The position numbers and the translations under genes were made by a program. 64,000 nucleotides of DNA from Seison nebaliae (lineage: Eukaryota > Rotifera > Pararotatoria > Seisonacea > Seisonidae), in assembly GCA_023231475.1 (NCBI GenBank), contig JALJEE010000954.1:40045-104044 (forward strand), given 5' to 3'. Below are positions 12,273-26,200 of the stretch, piece after piece (the stretch's first letter is position 1; each line of letters opens with the position of its first letter). The notes under the pieces are model-generated. The model was not told where the DNA came from. It made no database searches and saw only the letters and a program-made list of their open reading frames with translations.

Positions 12273-14036
12273 ATGAATAATAAATCAGATTATATTAGAG
12301 TAGCGAAGACTACGAAGAATTTTGGAATGAAGCACAATTTGATGAGAAGTCATTTAAAATGGAAGAATCAACATTCGCCTCAATCACCAATTAATCAGGA
12401 GCAATCGAAATGTTTAAAGAGTCCAATTTTATCTCCTTCGATGTCTTTGAAAGAATGTACGAGAGAATTCTATGAATTGAATAAAACGAATTCATATGAA
12501 ATGAATAAAAGATGTCGAGGAAAGTGTCTTATTATCAATATTATGCAAATACAAAACATGGCAACCAGACGATGGAGTGACATCGATGTTGTCCGATTAG
12601 AGAAATTATTCGAAGCTCTTCACTTCCAAATTGTCCTCTATACCGATCGTACACATCAATTGGAGCAGAAGTCGATGTTTGAGAAAATTGAAAAATTTTC
12701 AAAAGATCCTGATCATCAACAGGCACAAGCGGCGATCATCATATTAATGAGTCATGGAGAAGAAGGATCGATAACAGCCAGTGATGGTAAGAAGATTGAT
12801 ATGGATAAAATATTTTCATTATTCGACAATTCTTCTTGTCCAGCATTGATTAATAAACCGAAATTATTCTTCATACAATCATGTCGAGATGACCCTAATT
12901 TGGGACCAGCTGAAGATCAAGGTGTTCAAATTGAAAAAGAGAATAATTCGATGGAACATGAATCTCAAGATTTCCAATCGATTTCAGATCAAATGATAAT
13001 TGGTGAACATGAGATTGATGGTCCATTCACCATTAATTATGTGCCGACCATGTCAGACATTTTTGAAAAATTTCAAATGACTAAATGTTTAGATGAGAAT
13101 CGATCAATGAATGAGAAATGTCGAGAGATTAAAGATAATTTGAATGGTGACAACAACATGAAACTTTTACCTACTCAATTCAATTCAATTCCATCATCAT
13201 CATCAAAACGATTGCCAACTAATTCCGATATGTTAATCGGTTATTCAACATTGAAACATTTTATTGCTTATCGTAAACCGGAACGTGGTAGTTGGTATAT
13301 GGATGCATTAATCGAGATATTTAGTAAACATTCACACAATACGAATTTGTGTTCGATGTTGAATATGGTAAATGGACTCGTTTCAGAAGAAACGACGAGC
13401 ACAATGAAAAAACAAATGAGTGAATATCGAAGTACATTGAGAAAAAAAACTTTTTATTTTTTTCCTGGTATTCGATTCGATTCAAATAATTCATTCATAT
13501 CAAATGACGACGTTCAGTCAATTAGTCAAAATGATGACACTTCACCATTAGAACTGTCGATTCCTAATACACAAATCAATTCATATGAAAATGATACTGA
13601 TTTCGATTGGGATAGTGAGGGAAATGTGGTTATGAATAGAGAATTAGATTTATCGGAATCATTACCGTTAATTGACGATGATGTTTATGATACCATCCTC
13701 TCACTCATTCCAACATTAATCGATTTAGATAAAGTCTTTCCAAACAATCATGATAAATGTTTAATTTGTTTGTTTCAAGAAGCTTATCGAAACAATTCGC
13801 CCCAATATCTACTTGTCTTCTATCAACGACTATTCGAACATATTGAACCTCATGTCAATGATGATGTGCATTTAAGAATAAAATATTATTTCTTATTCAT
13901 CATTAATCATCTTCATAAAATTATCAAATTTATTCAATTTCAACATTCTCCTCATACCCTCATTCATTTGAATCGATCAAATCCTTTCATTGATCTTAAT
14001 GCAATTATTCCAATTCAAAATCATTCTCATCGATAA
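12273..14036 (+). CDS. Caspase with long C-terminal extension
   Basis: One uninterrupted exon, 587 residues. The large-subunit fold is at about 79-215: CRGKCLIINI, the RRWSDIDVVRLEKLF helix, the catalytic His161 in SHGEEG, and the catalytic Cys204 in FFIQSCRDD. The small-subunit fold is at about 320-400: GYSTLKHFIAYRKPERGSW, with the Arg that contacts the P1 Asp, and the closing KKTFYFFPGI. This is a CED-3/caspase family cysteine protease, expected to act in apoptosis. Oddities: the usual QACRG reads QSCRD (Gly to Asp right after Arg), the linker between subunits is about 110 residues, there is no CARD or death-effector prodomain, and residues 401-587 form an acidic, Leu-rich extension not seen in ordinary caspases. 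Both catalytic residues remain, so activity is plausible. Confidence 0.88.
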   Translation: MNNKSDYIRVAKTTKNFGMKHNLMRSHLKWKNQHSPQSPINQEQSKCLKSPILSPSMSLKECTREFYELNKTNSYEMNKRCRGKCLIINIMQIQNMATRRWSDIDVVRLEKLFEALHFQIVLYTDRTHQLEQKSMFEKIEKFSKDPDHQQAQAAIIILMSHGEEGSITASDGKKIDMDKIFSLFDNSSCPALINKPKLFFIQSCRDDPNLGPAEDQGVQIEKENNSMEHESQDFQSISDQMIIGEHEIDGPFTINYVPTMSDIFEKFQMTKCLDENRSMNEKCREIKDNLNGDNNMKLLPTQFNSIPSSSSKRLPTNSDMLIGYSTLKHFIAYRKPERGSWYMDALIEIFSKHSHNTNLCSMLNMVNGLVSEETTSTMKKQMSEYRSTLRKKTFYFFPGIRFDSNNSFISNDDVQSISQNDDTSPLELSIPNTQINSYENDTDFDWDSEGNVVMNRELDLSESLPLIDDDVYDTILSLIPTLIDLDKVFPNNHDKCLICLFQEAYRNNSPQYLLVFYQRLFEHIEPHVNDDVHLRIKYYFLFIINHLHKIIKFIQFQHSPHTLIHLNRSNPFIDLNAIIPIQNHSHR

Positions 14037-14471
14037 TTATTTATCATATTAATTCTCATGCAATTATCTCTTCTTGCAATATTATTCGATTTCTTTTTTT
14101 TTAAAGATTTTACTTGCCAATTTCACGATTATTTCCTATTGAATTTTTTATTTGTAAATTTATAAAACTGTTTCCATATTATGCGACTAAACGTGACATA
14201 ATTTCATTGATCACTATTGATTTTACTCTATAATAAATTAATACTCATGATAACTCTTCAAATAGTTGAATGATATTATTGTCATAGGAACGATCTTGAC
14301 AGAAAATAAACTAAAAATCGGAAATAACCTAACTTTAATAGTTGTCATGACAACTACAAACAACAAAGGAATTTGTTACGTAAAAAAGGAATAACTTCTG
14401 AAAAGAAACTAAAATTTCTCTAGAGATTATTAAATTCTCATTCCATCACACTTTCAGACTCCAATTCCATC
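14037..14471. other. Spacer between caspase and VWA gene
   Basis: About 435 bp, AT-rich. An AATAAA occurs near 14232 and could serve the caspase transcript. Nothing else is seen. Confidence 0.45.
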
Positions 14472-17400
14472 ATGGTTATCATGACGAACAGTCACACTTA
14501 TCAATCACCAACATTCCATAAGGAAATGCCGAATACTAACGGAAATTTTATTATTCTTATTGAAATGTCCTCTCAGAATGTCTATCTAGAGGGATTGATA
14601 ACAAATTCAGTTCAATCATTTCTCGACGAACAAATGAATTATTTTTCGAATAAACCTAAATCATTCAATATTATCACCTATTCGAATAGTTATGAATTGT
14701 GGCAACAAAAATGGTGTGCGCTAAATTCAAGTAATGTGAAGAATGCGATGAGTTGGTTGCGAATGCAAAAAAGTTCTAATGGAAGAAATTTATTGAAAGC
14801 CATTCAAGCTGCATCAACATTCAATGGATCAGATGAATTATATGTGATAGCAACTGATTTACCCGATCGTCCTGTCAATATGAAACTGAATGAAATGCTC
14901 AGAAATATATTATTATCGGTCGATGAAAGGAGAGTCAATACGACTGTTTGTACCATCGATGAAAATTCGACAAATCAATCGAATATTAGCGACGGCTACG
15001 AACAAACTAAATCGTTTTATAAAAATCTTTCGAAACAAACGACGGGAATTTATGGACATGTTTTCCTATCGAACATGTCATGGAATATGTATCGTAGTAT
15101 CAGTCCATCTCAAACCATTGGATTGTCGACAATTGATGGAAATACTACCACTATAAACGATTCAGCAATTATTTCTCATAATCAGACAAATTTAGGAAGT
15201 ATTGGAACATCACCAATTTTATTACCATCCGCTAATTTTAATCAATCTCAAATTGTGCAAACTGCAACAAATGTGCACAATGTAGGTTTGGCACCACCAC
15301 ATTCGATTGCTTACGGTCAACCCAGCGTTCACAATGTGTTAGCGTCAATTCATACACCAACATCCTTAGTAAAAGATAGTGTTGTTTGGTGTGAAAATAG
15401 TCCATTGGAGATACGTGCCAGTGACATGTTACATGTTGCACCAACAATGAACAGTCGGGAAAACTATCAAATAAATTATGTTCAACACATTAATTCATTT
15501 CTTCATGGTCATTCGGTACTGGTGAAGAGTACGATCGATAGTTTTTATCGCCGTGGAACAATCCAATCTCAAGTTGTCAATAATCTTTCTTTTTATTTAT
15601 AAATTCCTTTCATTAGATTTTGGCTCATCGATTTATGGTGGAAGTGATGATGTCAGACGGTCCAACCATATTACAAGATACTCCGATTTATGATTTGATC
15701 CATTGGAATGATGGAAAGAGACATGATATTTATGAAAATGATTTAGTGTTAGTACCATGTGATGGTATGACGGAGAATACCAAGTGGTTACCAGCCACTG
15801 TGATACGTGGAAGAGAATTACGTTCAAGTTAATTGTTTATTAATTAATTAATTTGAAATTTATTTTTCATTTCGTTCTTGTAGATAATACGATAAATAAT
15901 CACTATGATAAATTGGTAGTTGCATCGGCTGTTGATGAAGGAACAGTGTTTGCAGTTGAACGTGGTTTAGCTGTATGGATACCGAGACAAGTTTTCGAAA
16001 GAATCAAACATGATATTCAATTACCTGTCGAATCGTCCAACTTTTATCGGTTCTATCAACCGCGTTACGAAATACCGAATACTCATCAAGTTACGATGCC
16101 ATCAATCCAATATTATCAATGGCCATTTATTGTGCCTCAATATCAGACGACCTTCAACATTCCATCATATCAACAAACAGTCCAAACAGTACAACCAGTA
16201 ATTGCTTATCAACCACAACAACAAGTTCCATATTATCCTGTTCAGCAAGAAGAACGAACGGATAATTATTCATATAATCGAGAAATCGATAATAATCATA
16301 TGGTGGGCGGGAATGCTGCAAATATACTGCGAACAAACAAAACCAGAAGGAAATCAGTCGATTTTGAATTAGAACAATTATATAATAAGAATGACAATGT
16401 TCAAAATAATTATCGAGAAATTAAAGATAAAATTACCAGTTGTCAAAAAGATTTGCAATGTCATATGGACGATATTCAATTATGTCGACAAAAAATGGAA
16501 CTGAGAAATAAATTCGAGAATATGTCCATTGATAAATCGGAAACATTTGATGATCAATCTTGTCATCATCGACGGAATTCAATGCCATCAGCACGATATG
16601 AAGAATATGATGTTGAACGTTTTTCCAGATCACCAGTTCGATCATATTCAACGAAACGAACACGATCAGCCCATAGTCAACATTGCACATGTTGTTGTTG
16701 TAGAAGTTCATTCTATTTGCATTGTCTCGCCCAACATGAAAAACTGACGAAAAAAGAAGAAAAACCTTCATGGAAATATTCGTATGTTTCCGGATGTCCT
16801 AAAAGACACCAAAGTTAATTTTATCATTTTAATGATATTATATAATTGAATTAGATGATTTAGATCGACGAGATAATTTGCAGTCTGCATCTTTCAATCA
16901 TTCCACTTCATTCAATCGCAATGATAGATGTCATTGTTCAGATAATGTAGATGAATCAATAAAATTTTTATTGACGAAAAATAAGAAATTCCGTCGACGT
17001 TCAAATAATGATCCTAATTCTAGAATGAGACCCATGACAGCAAATCTGAATGATGGAAAATATTTCAATGGTGTAACTCCGATAATATACGAACCGAAAT
17101 CACCTTCAACATGTTCACCCATCGAAAATAGATCAATAGAAACTTGTTATGATTCTTTCGCCAATGACGTAGTTGATCAAAAATTCCATAAACTAATGAA
17201 GAGTGTTTCGAATTTGGAGAATATTCGATATGAAAAAGAACCGAAATCGGTCAAGACTCAAACCACCAAATTCATTAACGTTCCATCAATACAAAGAAAA
17301 CAGAATTATTACAACCGTTTATTTGAATCAGTTAAACGGATTTATCCAGAATCCTCTCATTAGTTCTTTTTCATTTCCTTCATCTAAAATTCCCTTTACC

Positions 17401-17679
17401 ACATTTTTCAGTTACAGGAAATACGAACAAGAATATAATAAAAATTTCGTAAAAGAAAATGAATATCGACGTCCTGAAAAAACGGAGATTTGTATCAAAG
17501 CTGTATTGCCAGCTCGAGTTACTCGATTGCAGGCAGATCGACTCCAACGGGATATGCATCGTTGTCAAAATCTTAAACGAATGGAAGATAAACAAACTTC
17601 AAAATTGCGCTATAGACAATTGCAAGCGAAGGAACGTGCTCATAATTATCATATGCAATTATTGAATGATAATCGATAA
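14472..17679 (+). CDS. VWA-like domain plus DUF4537 (C11orf16-like) protein
   Basis: Exons 14472-15572, 15617-15827, 15884-16813 and 16855 to about 17338 join in phase. The last exon (about 17412-17679) is open to its stop, but its 5' splice partner is unresolved. Total is about 950 residues. Residues 20-195 resemble a von Willebrand A fold (IILIEMSSQN strand, ending before YGHVFLSNMSW). The MIDAS DxSxS is degenerate, with Glu for Asp, so metal binding is doubtful. Residues 345-500 look like DUF4537, a Tudor-like module found in vertebrate C11orf16-type proteins: GTIQSQILAHRF, ENDLVLVPCDG, VDEGTVFAVERGLAVWIPRQ. Then come a Pro/Gln segment, a coiled-coil-like stretch, a Cys cluster (CTCCCC) and a basic, helical C-terminus. 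Function is unknown; homologs of this type are testis- or cilia-linked, so a ciliary role is inferred only. Confidence 0.7.
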
Positions 17680-20567
17680 ATTCAATTGCATTTTTCATAA
17701 TTTCATTATTCTATTAGAAATTCTTTATATTGTGTCCTTTTTTTTTTGTCAAAAATATTTGTTGTATTTTTTGATTGAATTTGGAGAACGAATTAAAATT
17801 AATCTTCAAAAAACTATAAAAATTTTCTAATTTATCTCGACGGGAATTTTAATTAATAAATAATAATAAAAAAAATATTTGATCATAAGAAACTTGTTGG
17901 CTCGTTTGGTGCAAGGGCATGTGATAAATCAGAAAAATAAATATCAACTCGAATAATTGAAAAGATGGAACTAACTAGCAATTAGGAAAATATTCTCCAC
18001 CAAAGAACATTCCCGCCTGACTAACGATTGAAGAGTAAGCATGAATGAAAGAGTAATTCTTTTATCACATCTTTATCGTTAGTACAAATATTGGAATTAT
18101 CAGAGTGCTCATCAATTAATTCTCGAAGATATGAAAGGTGAGGAATGATTGAAGAGTGCGGCAATCACATTCCAAAAATCATCGTAAACAATATCGAAGA
18201 TAATCCGTTATTCGAATGATTTGTCTTCTCATTCGTTCGTAGCAGTCAGTTAGAAAACATTAAAATTAGTTTCCTCAGGAACTATTACAAATAACCATTC
18301 CTATCACATATTGCTGTGCTCATTATGTATTTGCTAATATTTCCAACTTCACACTTACTTATCATATGGAAAAGGAAGAGAATGAAGACATCTTCATGGC
18401 AGCGAGCAGACTCGTGTGAATTGTTCTGTTATTTTCCCATATCAATTAAACGTTTAAAAAAATTAATTTCTCCAAAATCGTCATTTCTCATATAAATGTC
18501 GAATATATGGAATAGGAATGATTTCTCATTTAATATTTCTCTTTTTAAAGGAAATCTTTGAAATGTGGAAGGGAATGTTGAAATTTCGACAAAAAAACAT
18601 TTTCGTCACATTCTGATTGGGCAAAGTGAGGGAACAAACAGTCAATTTTTTTCATTAGTGAAATATGAGATATTACTCTTTCTTAGTCGTTCTTAATAAC
18701 CAATGACAATTATAGTCGGCGAATTATTCCTTGTGCTTAAGATGGCGATTAAGCACTTATATCCCATACGATTCGACTAGTTTCGCACATTCGCCCTTTT
18801 GTTCCTAGATCTTCTCAATATTAATTGTTGTGCTAATAAAATTTGGGACGGCTAATATCAAAGGTTTGAAGGACCATATTTCTTACCACCTAAAGAAATT
18901 TTATTTGCAGTTCTTTCCGAACTGATTTGGAGTTAATTGTTAGACATAAATTATTGAGAAGAAAGGAGAAATTGATTAAGTCGAGATACGATGAATTTTG
19001 ATGATGTTTGTTTTAAATATTTTCCCCCTTTCAAAATTTTGAAGTATTTCTCTCTTTGTTTTTTTCGAAAATTTGCATAATTTCCCATATTTACACTTGG
19101 TAACTCTCGTCCTCAATTCAATTAGACGCTTACATCGAACATTTATGAGTGTGTGCTGTAGAGTTTACCGATTTTAAAGAAGAATGAAGAAGAAGAATGA
19201 TGTGTCTCCCTGAATAGATAACTGGGTGATAACTCCAATAAGAGAAGAGAGTGAATTTGAACAAGAATTTTACGAAAATTTTGATGTTTAATGATATTTG
19301 AGTCGAATGCATCAAATTTCAATTTTTTATTTCCATTCCTACTACTTAAAGAAACAAGTCATGTTATTCCATTCACAGCGAATATCGATGTTGTCATCGT
19401 CTCTTGTATATGAATCGACGACATCTCCTAAATCGTGTATACACAATCGACGACTGATAATGTTAGTTGCTGAACACGTATCTCTTTCATATGTATTTTT
19501 CGAAGAATCGTCATTGATTTTGTTATGACGAAATGGAACGAATAATTTCTCAATTTATTATTTTCCATTAAAATATTCAAATTCATTAAGTGATAAGAGT
19601 GTCGTCCAATGATATTTCACAATGTTCTTGTTTAACCTCTCTCCCAAACATTTCCCTATTTTCATCTTTACATCTTTTGATTTCCGTCAAATTGGACAAT
19701 TTGAAAATGTTTAAACAGAAAATTTCAATAAAAATTTTACGGAGAACTTTCAAACCTTTCTTTATTTTTATTATAAGTACAAATCAATGAAAATTGACTT
19801 GAGATATATTTGGAAAGAATTGCGGGAAAACTGATTCAAATTGTCCAGTGATCAAAAAATTATCTTTTTTCTAAATTTCTTTTTTATGAAAAATTGACAG
19901 TTGATTATTTGTCATCGGTTATAGATGACCGATGTAGAATGGTGACAGATTAGGAAAGGTAACCTGAGCTAAAACTAAATTAAATTGTATTCGGTTGTTC
20001 ATTGCATTTCCTTACTTCATTTTCTCATTCCATCCAATGTGAGAGACTTGGAAATTGTGTGGAAAATATTCGTGACGCAGTTTTAATATCAAATAATACA
20101 TTCTGATTTGGTAGTTGTCATGATTGGGAATTATTATTGAACTATAATTATATGTTTCATTTAGGATAAATATGTTGTCACCACTTGTTCGGTATTCATG
20201 TTCGTATTCTTCGTCGTCATCAAAATCTTTAATTTCTCGAATATGTATTTAATTGGGAATTTAACAATGTGATAATTATCGATTGAATTGATTCTCTAAT
20301 ATTTATTTTTATGATAGTCAGTCACTCTAATTAGATGATGATACAGCTCGTTCGAAGTTGGTTGAAAGAGAACGATTAACATTTAAAGAAAGCCGACAGC
20401 CTTGTCTCTGTTGGTCTTTATGAAATTTGAGTTCTCTACCTTTGCAAGATGATCTGTTCGTCCAATTTTTGAATTTATCTTCTTTTGTTACATTTCGTAC
20501 CTAGATCGCTTCTTGAACGAAATTTCTTCTATATATATCAAGTAAAAGTTTGCCATTCGATCAAATA
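17680..20567. promoter_or_regulatory. Long non-coding region upstream of the SIX gene
   Basis: About 2.9 kb with no supported exon. Three short frames here (19130-19315 -, 19298-19528 +, 19590-19790 +) have no family resemblance and no splice partners. Its size is unusual for this gene-dense window. A position upstream of a developmental homeobox gene makes cis-regulatory content likely, but no specific site was identified. Confidence 0.4.
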
Positions 20568-23240
20568 ATGGCATTGACAAACGAAACGAATTATCCATTT
20601 GATACGAAAATATCATTAGCCAGTCAACTCTCTCCAATTTATTACGACACTATGCAGTACGAAACGAAAAGTGCGTGTCACGATTATTCGAATTTAGTTC
20701 AAATGTCCAATAATTGGAATTTACTTGGGAATTCGGTTACATTAACACCCAACTCATCTCAGGGTAATATGCACATCCCCACCAATCTCCATAATATACC
20801 ACAGACACTCCCCAATGATTTGAATAGTATCACATGGAGGAATATCATGGAACAAGCTCATAATCTAACGGAAGGAAATAATTTGAAAAGAAGACATTAT
20901 TCTTCCGATGAAGATAATCAGAATACTCATCATCAACATTTGAATAAACGATGTCAATTGAATGATCAAGTGACGACGGATTATAATGAGAAACAACAAC
21001 CTCAAGATTCGTTTGATTCGGATAGTGCTATTAATATGAATGCATCTTTCATTAAAAGTGAATGTTGCTCTTCTTCATCCGATATTTCCAATAGTATGAT
21101 TTCTCAACAAATCATCAATAATCAATATCAAATATCTCGTGGTGATTCAAATAGTAATAATAATAATAATATTCTAATAAGTAATTGTAATAATCTTCAA
21201 TCACCAAATATTCTCAATACTTCTAATATTATTATGAATAAAAATCATATCCAAAATAATGAGATATTCCTTAATAATAATAATAATAATAATTATAATA
21301 ATAATAGCGAAATAAAAAATAATAAATTATCCCAACAATTGACACAAGATATGGGTGAATATTTGAATTCACTTCTTGAAAATTCAACGAAACAATTACA
21401 ATCAAATCTTCTTCACGAAAATCCAATTTTCAACCAAACCATTAATTCTTCGACGGGAATGAATGGACAAGAGCAAAATTCAACAAATGATAATAAAGTT
21501 CATGAATCATCGAATATAAGTTTTGCTGAGAATGAAATTATAAAAATCGCTAGTGAAGAATTACCAATAACAAAGAAGAAGGTGATAAAGCAGAGGAAGA
21601 AGTCGTCGAAGAAACCGAAAACGAAAATCGACGGCGAACCCTTAGATGATGATTATTTTGGTGATAATGAATCAGGAATGCGTCTTGAGACTATGATGGA
21701 ATGTATTGATGATATGGAAACGAATGAACAACAACAAAAATTGAATAAGATAGGACGTGTTCAAAGTTTAGGTACTTTATCCGCCGTGGCAATATCGGAA
21801 TTGGTAAGTCGGAAGAATCCTAAACCGATTAAATGTCACGAGTCAAATTCATATTATTTTTATACACCATTTCTCAATATTAGTCAAATTGAATATATAT
21901 CAGAAATGTTGATTCAAGGCGAACGATATTGTGCAATTACTGAATTTCTCAGTTATTTCAGTTCAAGTGCAAGTCAAATATCCGCGAATACTTTATCTGC
22001 GTTGCCTATAAAACTGCCTCCGTCACGCTACAGTAAAGCAATGAAGATTACGATTAATAAGAATGATTCGGTGAGAAAGGCACGAGCACATGTTGCATAT
22101 TTCAATGGACGTTATAAGGATTTATATGAAATATTAAAATTGAAAGATTTCAATATTTTACATCACAATGAACTCCAACAATTATGGTACAAAGGACATT
22201 ATAGTGAAGCAGAAGCAATTCGAGGACGTCCGTTAGGTGCAGTTGATAAATATCGAATAAGGTTTTATTTTTATGATTTAATAATTTTTTCTTCATTTTT
22301 CATTTTTCAGACGGAAATTTCCTTTACCTCGTACTATTTGGGATGGAGAAGAAACTGTCTACTGTTTCAAAGAACGTAGTCGACAAGCCTTAAAAGATTC
22401 GTATGCTCGAAACCGATATCCTACACCGGAAGAAAAAAGAGAGTTAGCTAAACGAACCGGTCTGACCTTGACACAAGTGAGCAACTGGTTTAAGAATCGT
22501 CGACAACGAGATCGTGCGCCAGTATGTCTAATGCCGTTAGTATTTGAAATATAAGATAAAAATTATTAAATTTTTAATTATTTAGTGATATAAATCGCCA
22601 TAATTTTGTGAATATATACGATCCGTTCTATCAACAACAATTGGCTAATGCCACATTTAATTCGGCACTTCTCGAATTGAATAACGCGAATATTTTGGGC
22701 ATTCCAACAACAGATAATTCTGATATCTCGAACATGTTTTTTTCGAAAGGGGATAATGAAAATTTTTCTTTGAAAAATAATGAGAATACTAAACAGGATG
22801 ATCTACATTATCAATTATTGAATACGAATCATATAAATTCTACATTACTCAATTCAGTCATCAATCCCAAACTCCTACAATATTATCAACAAATTAACGA
22901 AGCTGCATGCTTCAACCATCATAACAACGATTCTCCACAACAACACATTCAACAACAACAACAACAACAACACGCACAGCAGCAACAATTGCTGATTCAA
23001 AATGTTCCATTAACAACCAATATAGAAGAGCGGCAACAAAATAATTCGATTTCGACAACGTCAGCACAATTCCAACCGATGTTATATAATCAAAAAAATG
23101 ATCAGGATATAAACCGCATTCTCAATGTACCGCCCACATGGAACATGTACGATGCATCATTCATTTCTAATAATGTTTCTGGACAAATAAATCCTAATAA
23201 TAACAACAACAACAACAACAATAATCATAATGTTAAATGA
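20568..23240 (+). CDS. SIX4: SIX4/5-class homeobox transcription factor
   Basis: Three exons in exact phase: 20568-22261, 22311-22535 and 22586-23240, 857 residues. The frame is open back to a TTG at 20550, but the ATG at 20568 is taken as the start. The N-terminal 430 residues are disordered and rich in Asn, Ser and Gln, with a basic Lys patch. The SIX domain (about 437-565) contains [20 protein letters not shown] and [20 protein letters not shown]. The homeodomain (about 566-632) contains [20 protein letters not shown] and ends [18 protein letters not shown]. The features [13 protein letters not shown] and NRYP point to the SIX4/5 (UNC-39) class rather than SIX1/2 or SIX3/6. The C-terminal exon is Gln/Asn-rich. 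It would bind DNA and control mesoderm, sensory or neuronal programmes. Confidence 0.93.
21151..21310 (+). repeat. AAT triplet tracts coding Asn runs
   Basis: Repeated AAT/AAC triplets inside the SIX4/5 N-terminal region encode several Asn runs. They are in frame and uninterrupted. Confidence 0.7.
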
Positions 23241-26200
23241 AGATTCATTATTAGAAACGCGAAAATTTCTTACAATTTATTTTCTTTCTTTTTCCTATTT
23301 ATTTTACAATTTTCCTTTATTTTTTCTTATTTTAGAAGAGAAATAAATTTTTATAATTTCTTCAATATTCTTCCTATAATATCATCGGAAATGATTCTTG
23401 AAGAAAATACAGATATTTTCCTCTTTCATCGAGATATATAGTTAAGTTTTTTTGGAGAGTTTTTGACTCGACAGTTCTCCATACACAATATCTGACACAT
23501 CAGATGACATAAGAGAAAGATAAACTGAATCAAAGATACATCGATATCTTCATACAAAATTCCAACAGATCATGCCAGTTCGATCATTCCATACATATAT
23601 CCACCTTAATAAATCTTCATAGATATTCCAACAATGATATAGTATTTTTTTTAGTGAGGCATCTAATATTTCCTAATCTTTTTTGTTCAATCTGAAAAAG
23701 AATAAAAAAAGTTGGATATTCCTGCTAACACGAAACAATTACTTAACTAATGTTCGTTTATTTCCGTGAAATTTGATATTGAAAGGTGACGATACATCAA
23801 GTGGATTGTTCATAATAAACATATAATCTTTTATAAACTTACTTCATTTTGAGGAGAAAAAAACTATGTTCATCATAAAATACATTTCCATTTTCTACTT
23901 ATTTTTTCGTCGATTTTCAAGTAGTTTGAAGATCGGACACTATTGATAAGGAATGTAACGGAAGTAATAGATTTCTCAGTACCTTCTTCATATTCCTCAC
24001 TATTACCAGGAAAGATTGTTAATAATTAGTTATTTTTTAAAGTTCGTCATATTAAATAGAATTTTAAAGATGGAGTTAATGATAGAATAAAATTTTATCT
24101 TAATCATTTCCCGTTTGAACCAAATCGACAATTAGATTTTTCGGTTGAATCATTATTTCGATATGGATCTTATCTCAATCATTAGACGACTAACTAGGGA
24201 ATGATGTAATGGAAATGAACACGTGAATATTTGATGGTGGATCGAAGTAATTTAAGTGAATCGCATGATCATCTCGAATGATATTGGAAGGACGTTAATT
24301 TCATCCATCCTCCAATTCTCATCGTTATCATCATCATCATACGTAATAATTTCGTCCATCGAGATAGAACATATCCATGTTTCTTTCCTGACGATATCTA
24401 AAAATAAATATTTTTCTTATTCAAAATTCTCCTTTTTTCCGTCAAGAGCGTATATAAGGATAGATGATCATTCACCGGAAGAAAACATTCACAAACGTTT
24501 TCATTAGAGATAATGTTTGTATGTGATAATCTTATGAGTCGAAAACGACACGAAAATGGTTTAAAGAGAACCTCGACGGATAAAAGAAACGGGAAACGAG
24601 CGTGACTCATTTCAATATCATTCCAGTTCGCTCCTTCAAATACATTCGCTTATTTAACTTTCTTTTTAGGACAATTTTCTTCTTCCAAATAGGAGGGGAT
24701 AAGAGAACATCAATAAGATAAAATAATTTTCATCATTCTCAATTTTTTACATATCAAGAATAGTTTTTACTTCTTTCCTTCCTTTCACAATGTCATTCGG
24801 ATGATTAATGTTCATAAACTTATTCCTCATTTCATCCTCATCGTCTTCTCTTTCATCATATCTCTCAGATCGGATGATAAGAGGATCACAAATATTCACA
24901 ACCATCTCCTTCCTATATTCTCCAATTAATTTAAATATAAAAAATTCTTTTTTTATGACCGTCATATTTTCAAATTCTTACGACAACTAACGTAATCCTT
25001 AAATTATTTCCTCATTCTTCTAATGTTCCATCCATTGTACATAGTTGCCGTATTTCAGATTCCTTCCATAAAAGAACTTTCCTTTAAAAAGAAACCTCTT
25101 TTTCATGTTCTCAAATATGTTCCTTGATTCCTTCCTTTCCTTAACAAGAACATTCAATTTCTTTCTTTTTTCACATTTAAACTGAAATTCATTTTATTTA
25201 TCAGATACTCTCACAGTCTTTCCTTATTTCCATCCCATTCATGTGATTGATATTACCTGTTCAATTGAATCAATAATATTCATTAGGGTTTAATGGGAAA
25301 ACAAATAGTATGTGGATATTGGAGTGATTCATATTATCTAGAAGTTAATGACATAATCTTTCAATTATTCTTCCCAACTTTTATGGTATTAGTAATTATT
25401 TGTGAACTCTTGAATTAGGAAATCCTTTCATTACATCATGTAATGTTCATTCGATATTGTTGTTGTTCCAACTCAATTTCATCAGCTTTCACAATAATCG
25501 TTATTCTTCCACTTTTCTCAATTTCAATAATTTATAAATAATTTTTCATCGATTAGATTGATTGAAGAATTTTAGGAATTGAAGGAACCGGAATGTTGAA
25601 TAAGAAATAACAGAAATCGACGAAAGTTTTCATCAATTGAATTTTAGTAGAGAATTGAAGAAAAAAACGTAATTTCTATTCATTAAATTTTTTACTTGAA
25701 CTGACTGTGAGTTTTTGTCTTATTTGATTAAGGAATCAATGATCGAAGTGAGGAATGTATTATGGAAAATATAAACGAACATCCAGTGAAGGACTTAAAA
25801 TTTTTCTTTTCACTTCTCCTTCCAACCAATTATCAATATATGATATTATTATCAATCGATGAGGAAAGAATTGAGAAGGAACATACCACTTTTCCCGCCA
25901 TCTCGAATAATAGGAGGGAATTGAAGGAAAAAATATATTTTGTTCGAGTTCGATATGAAATAATAACGCACGTTCGTCTTTGAGAGGTTCAGTTTAATAA
26001 AGACGCGTCTTGTGAGAAGAATCTGTTTAATTCTTCATACTTCCTGACTATTCCCGATTTCCGGAACTGATACATGTATGGAAGAATGATAAGAAGAAGA
26101 CGAAGAGCGAATTATACTTATGTAATTGAGAATGACAGATGATGCTTATGGATACATCATTCCATCTTTCACAATGACGGTTCTTCTTCATTTTTAGCAT

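Noticed and set aside
17893-17935. tRNA-like 5' end (GGCTCGTTTGGTGCAAGGGC)
   Set aside because: No anticodon stem, no T-loop TTCGA-type box and no matching acceptor strand follow within 60-90 bp.
20550-20567. TTG-initiated extension of the SIX4/5 gene
   Set aside because: An ATG follows six codons later and nuclear animal genes rarely start at TTG; the same logic sets PI4KA to 58039 and paralog A to 4581.
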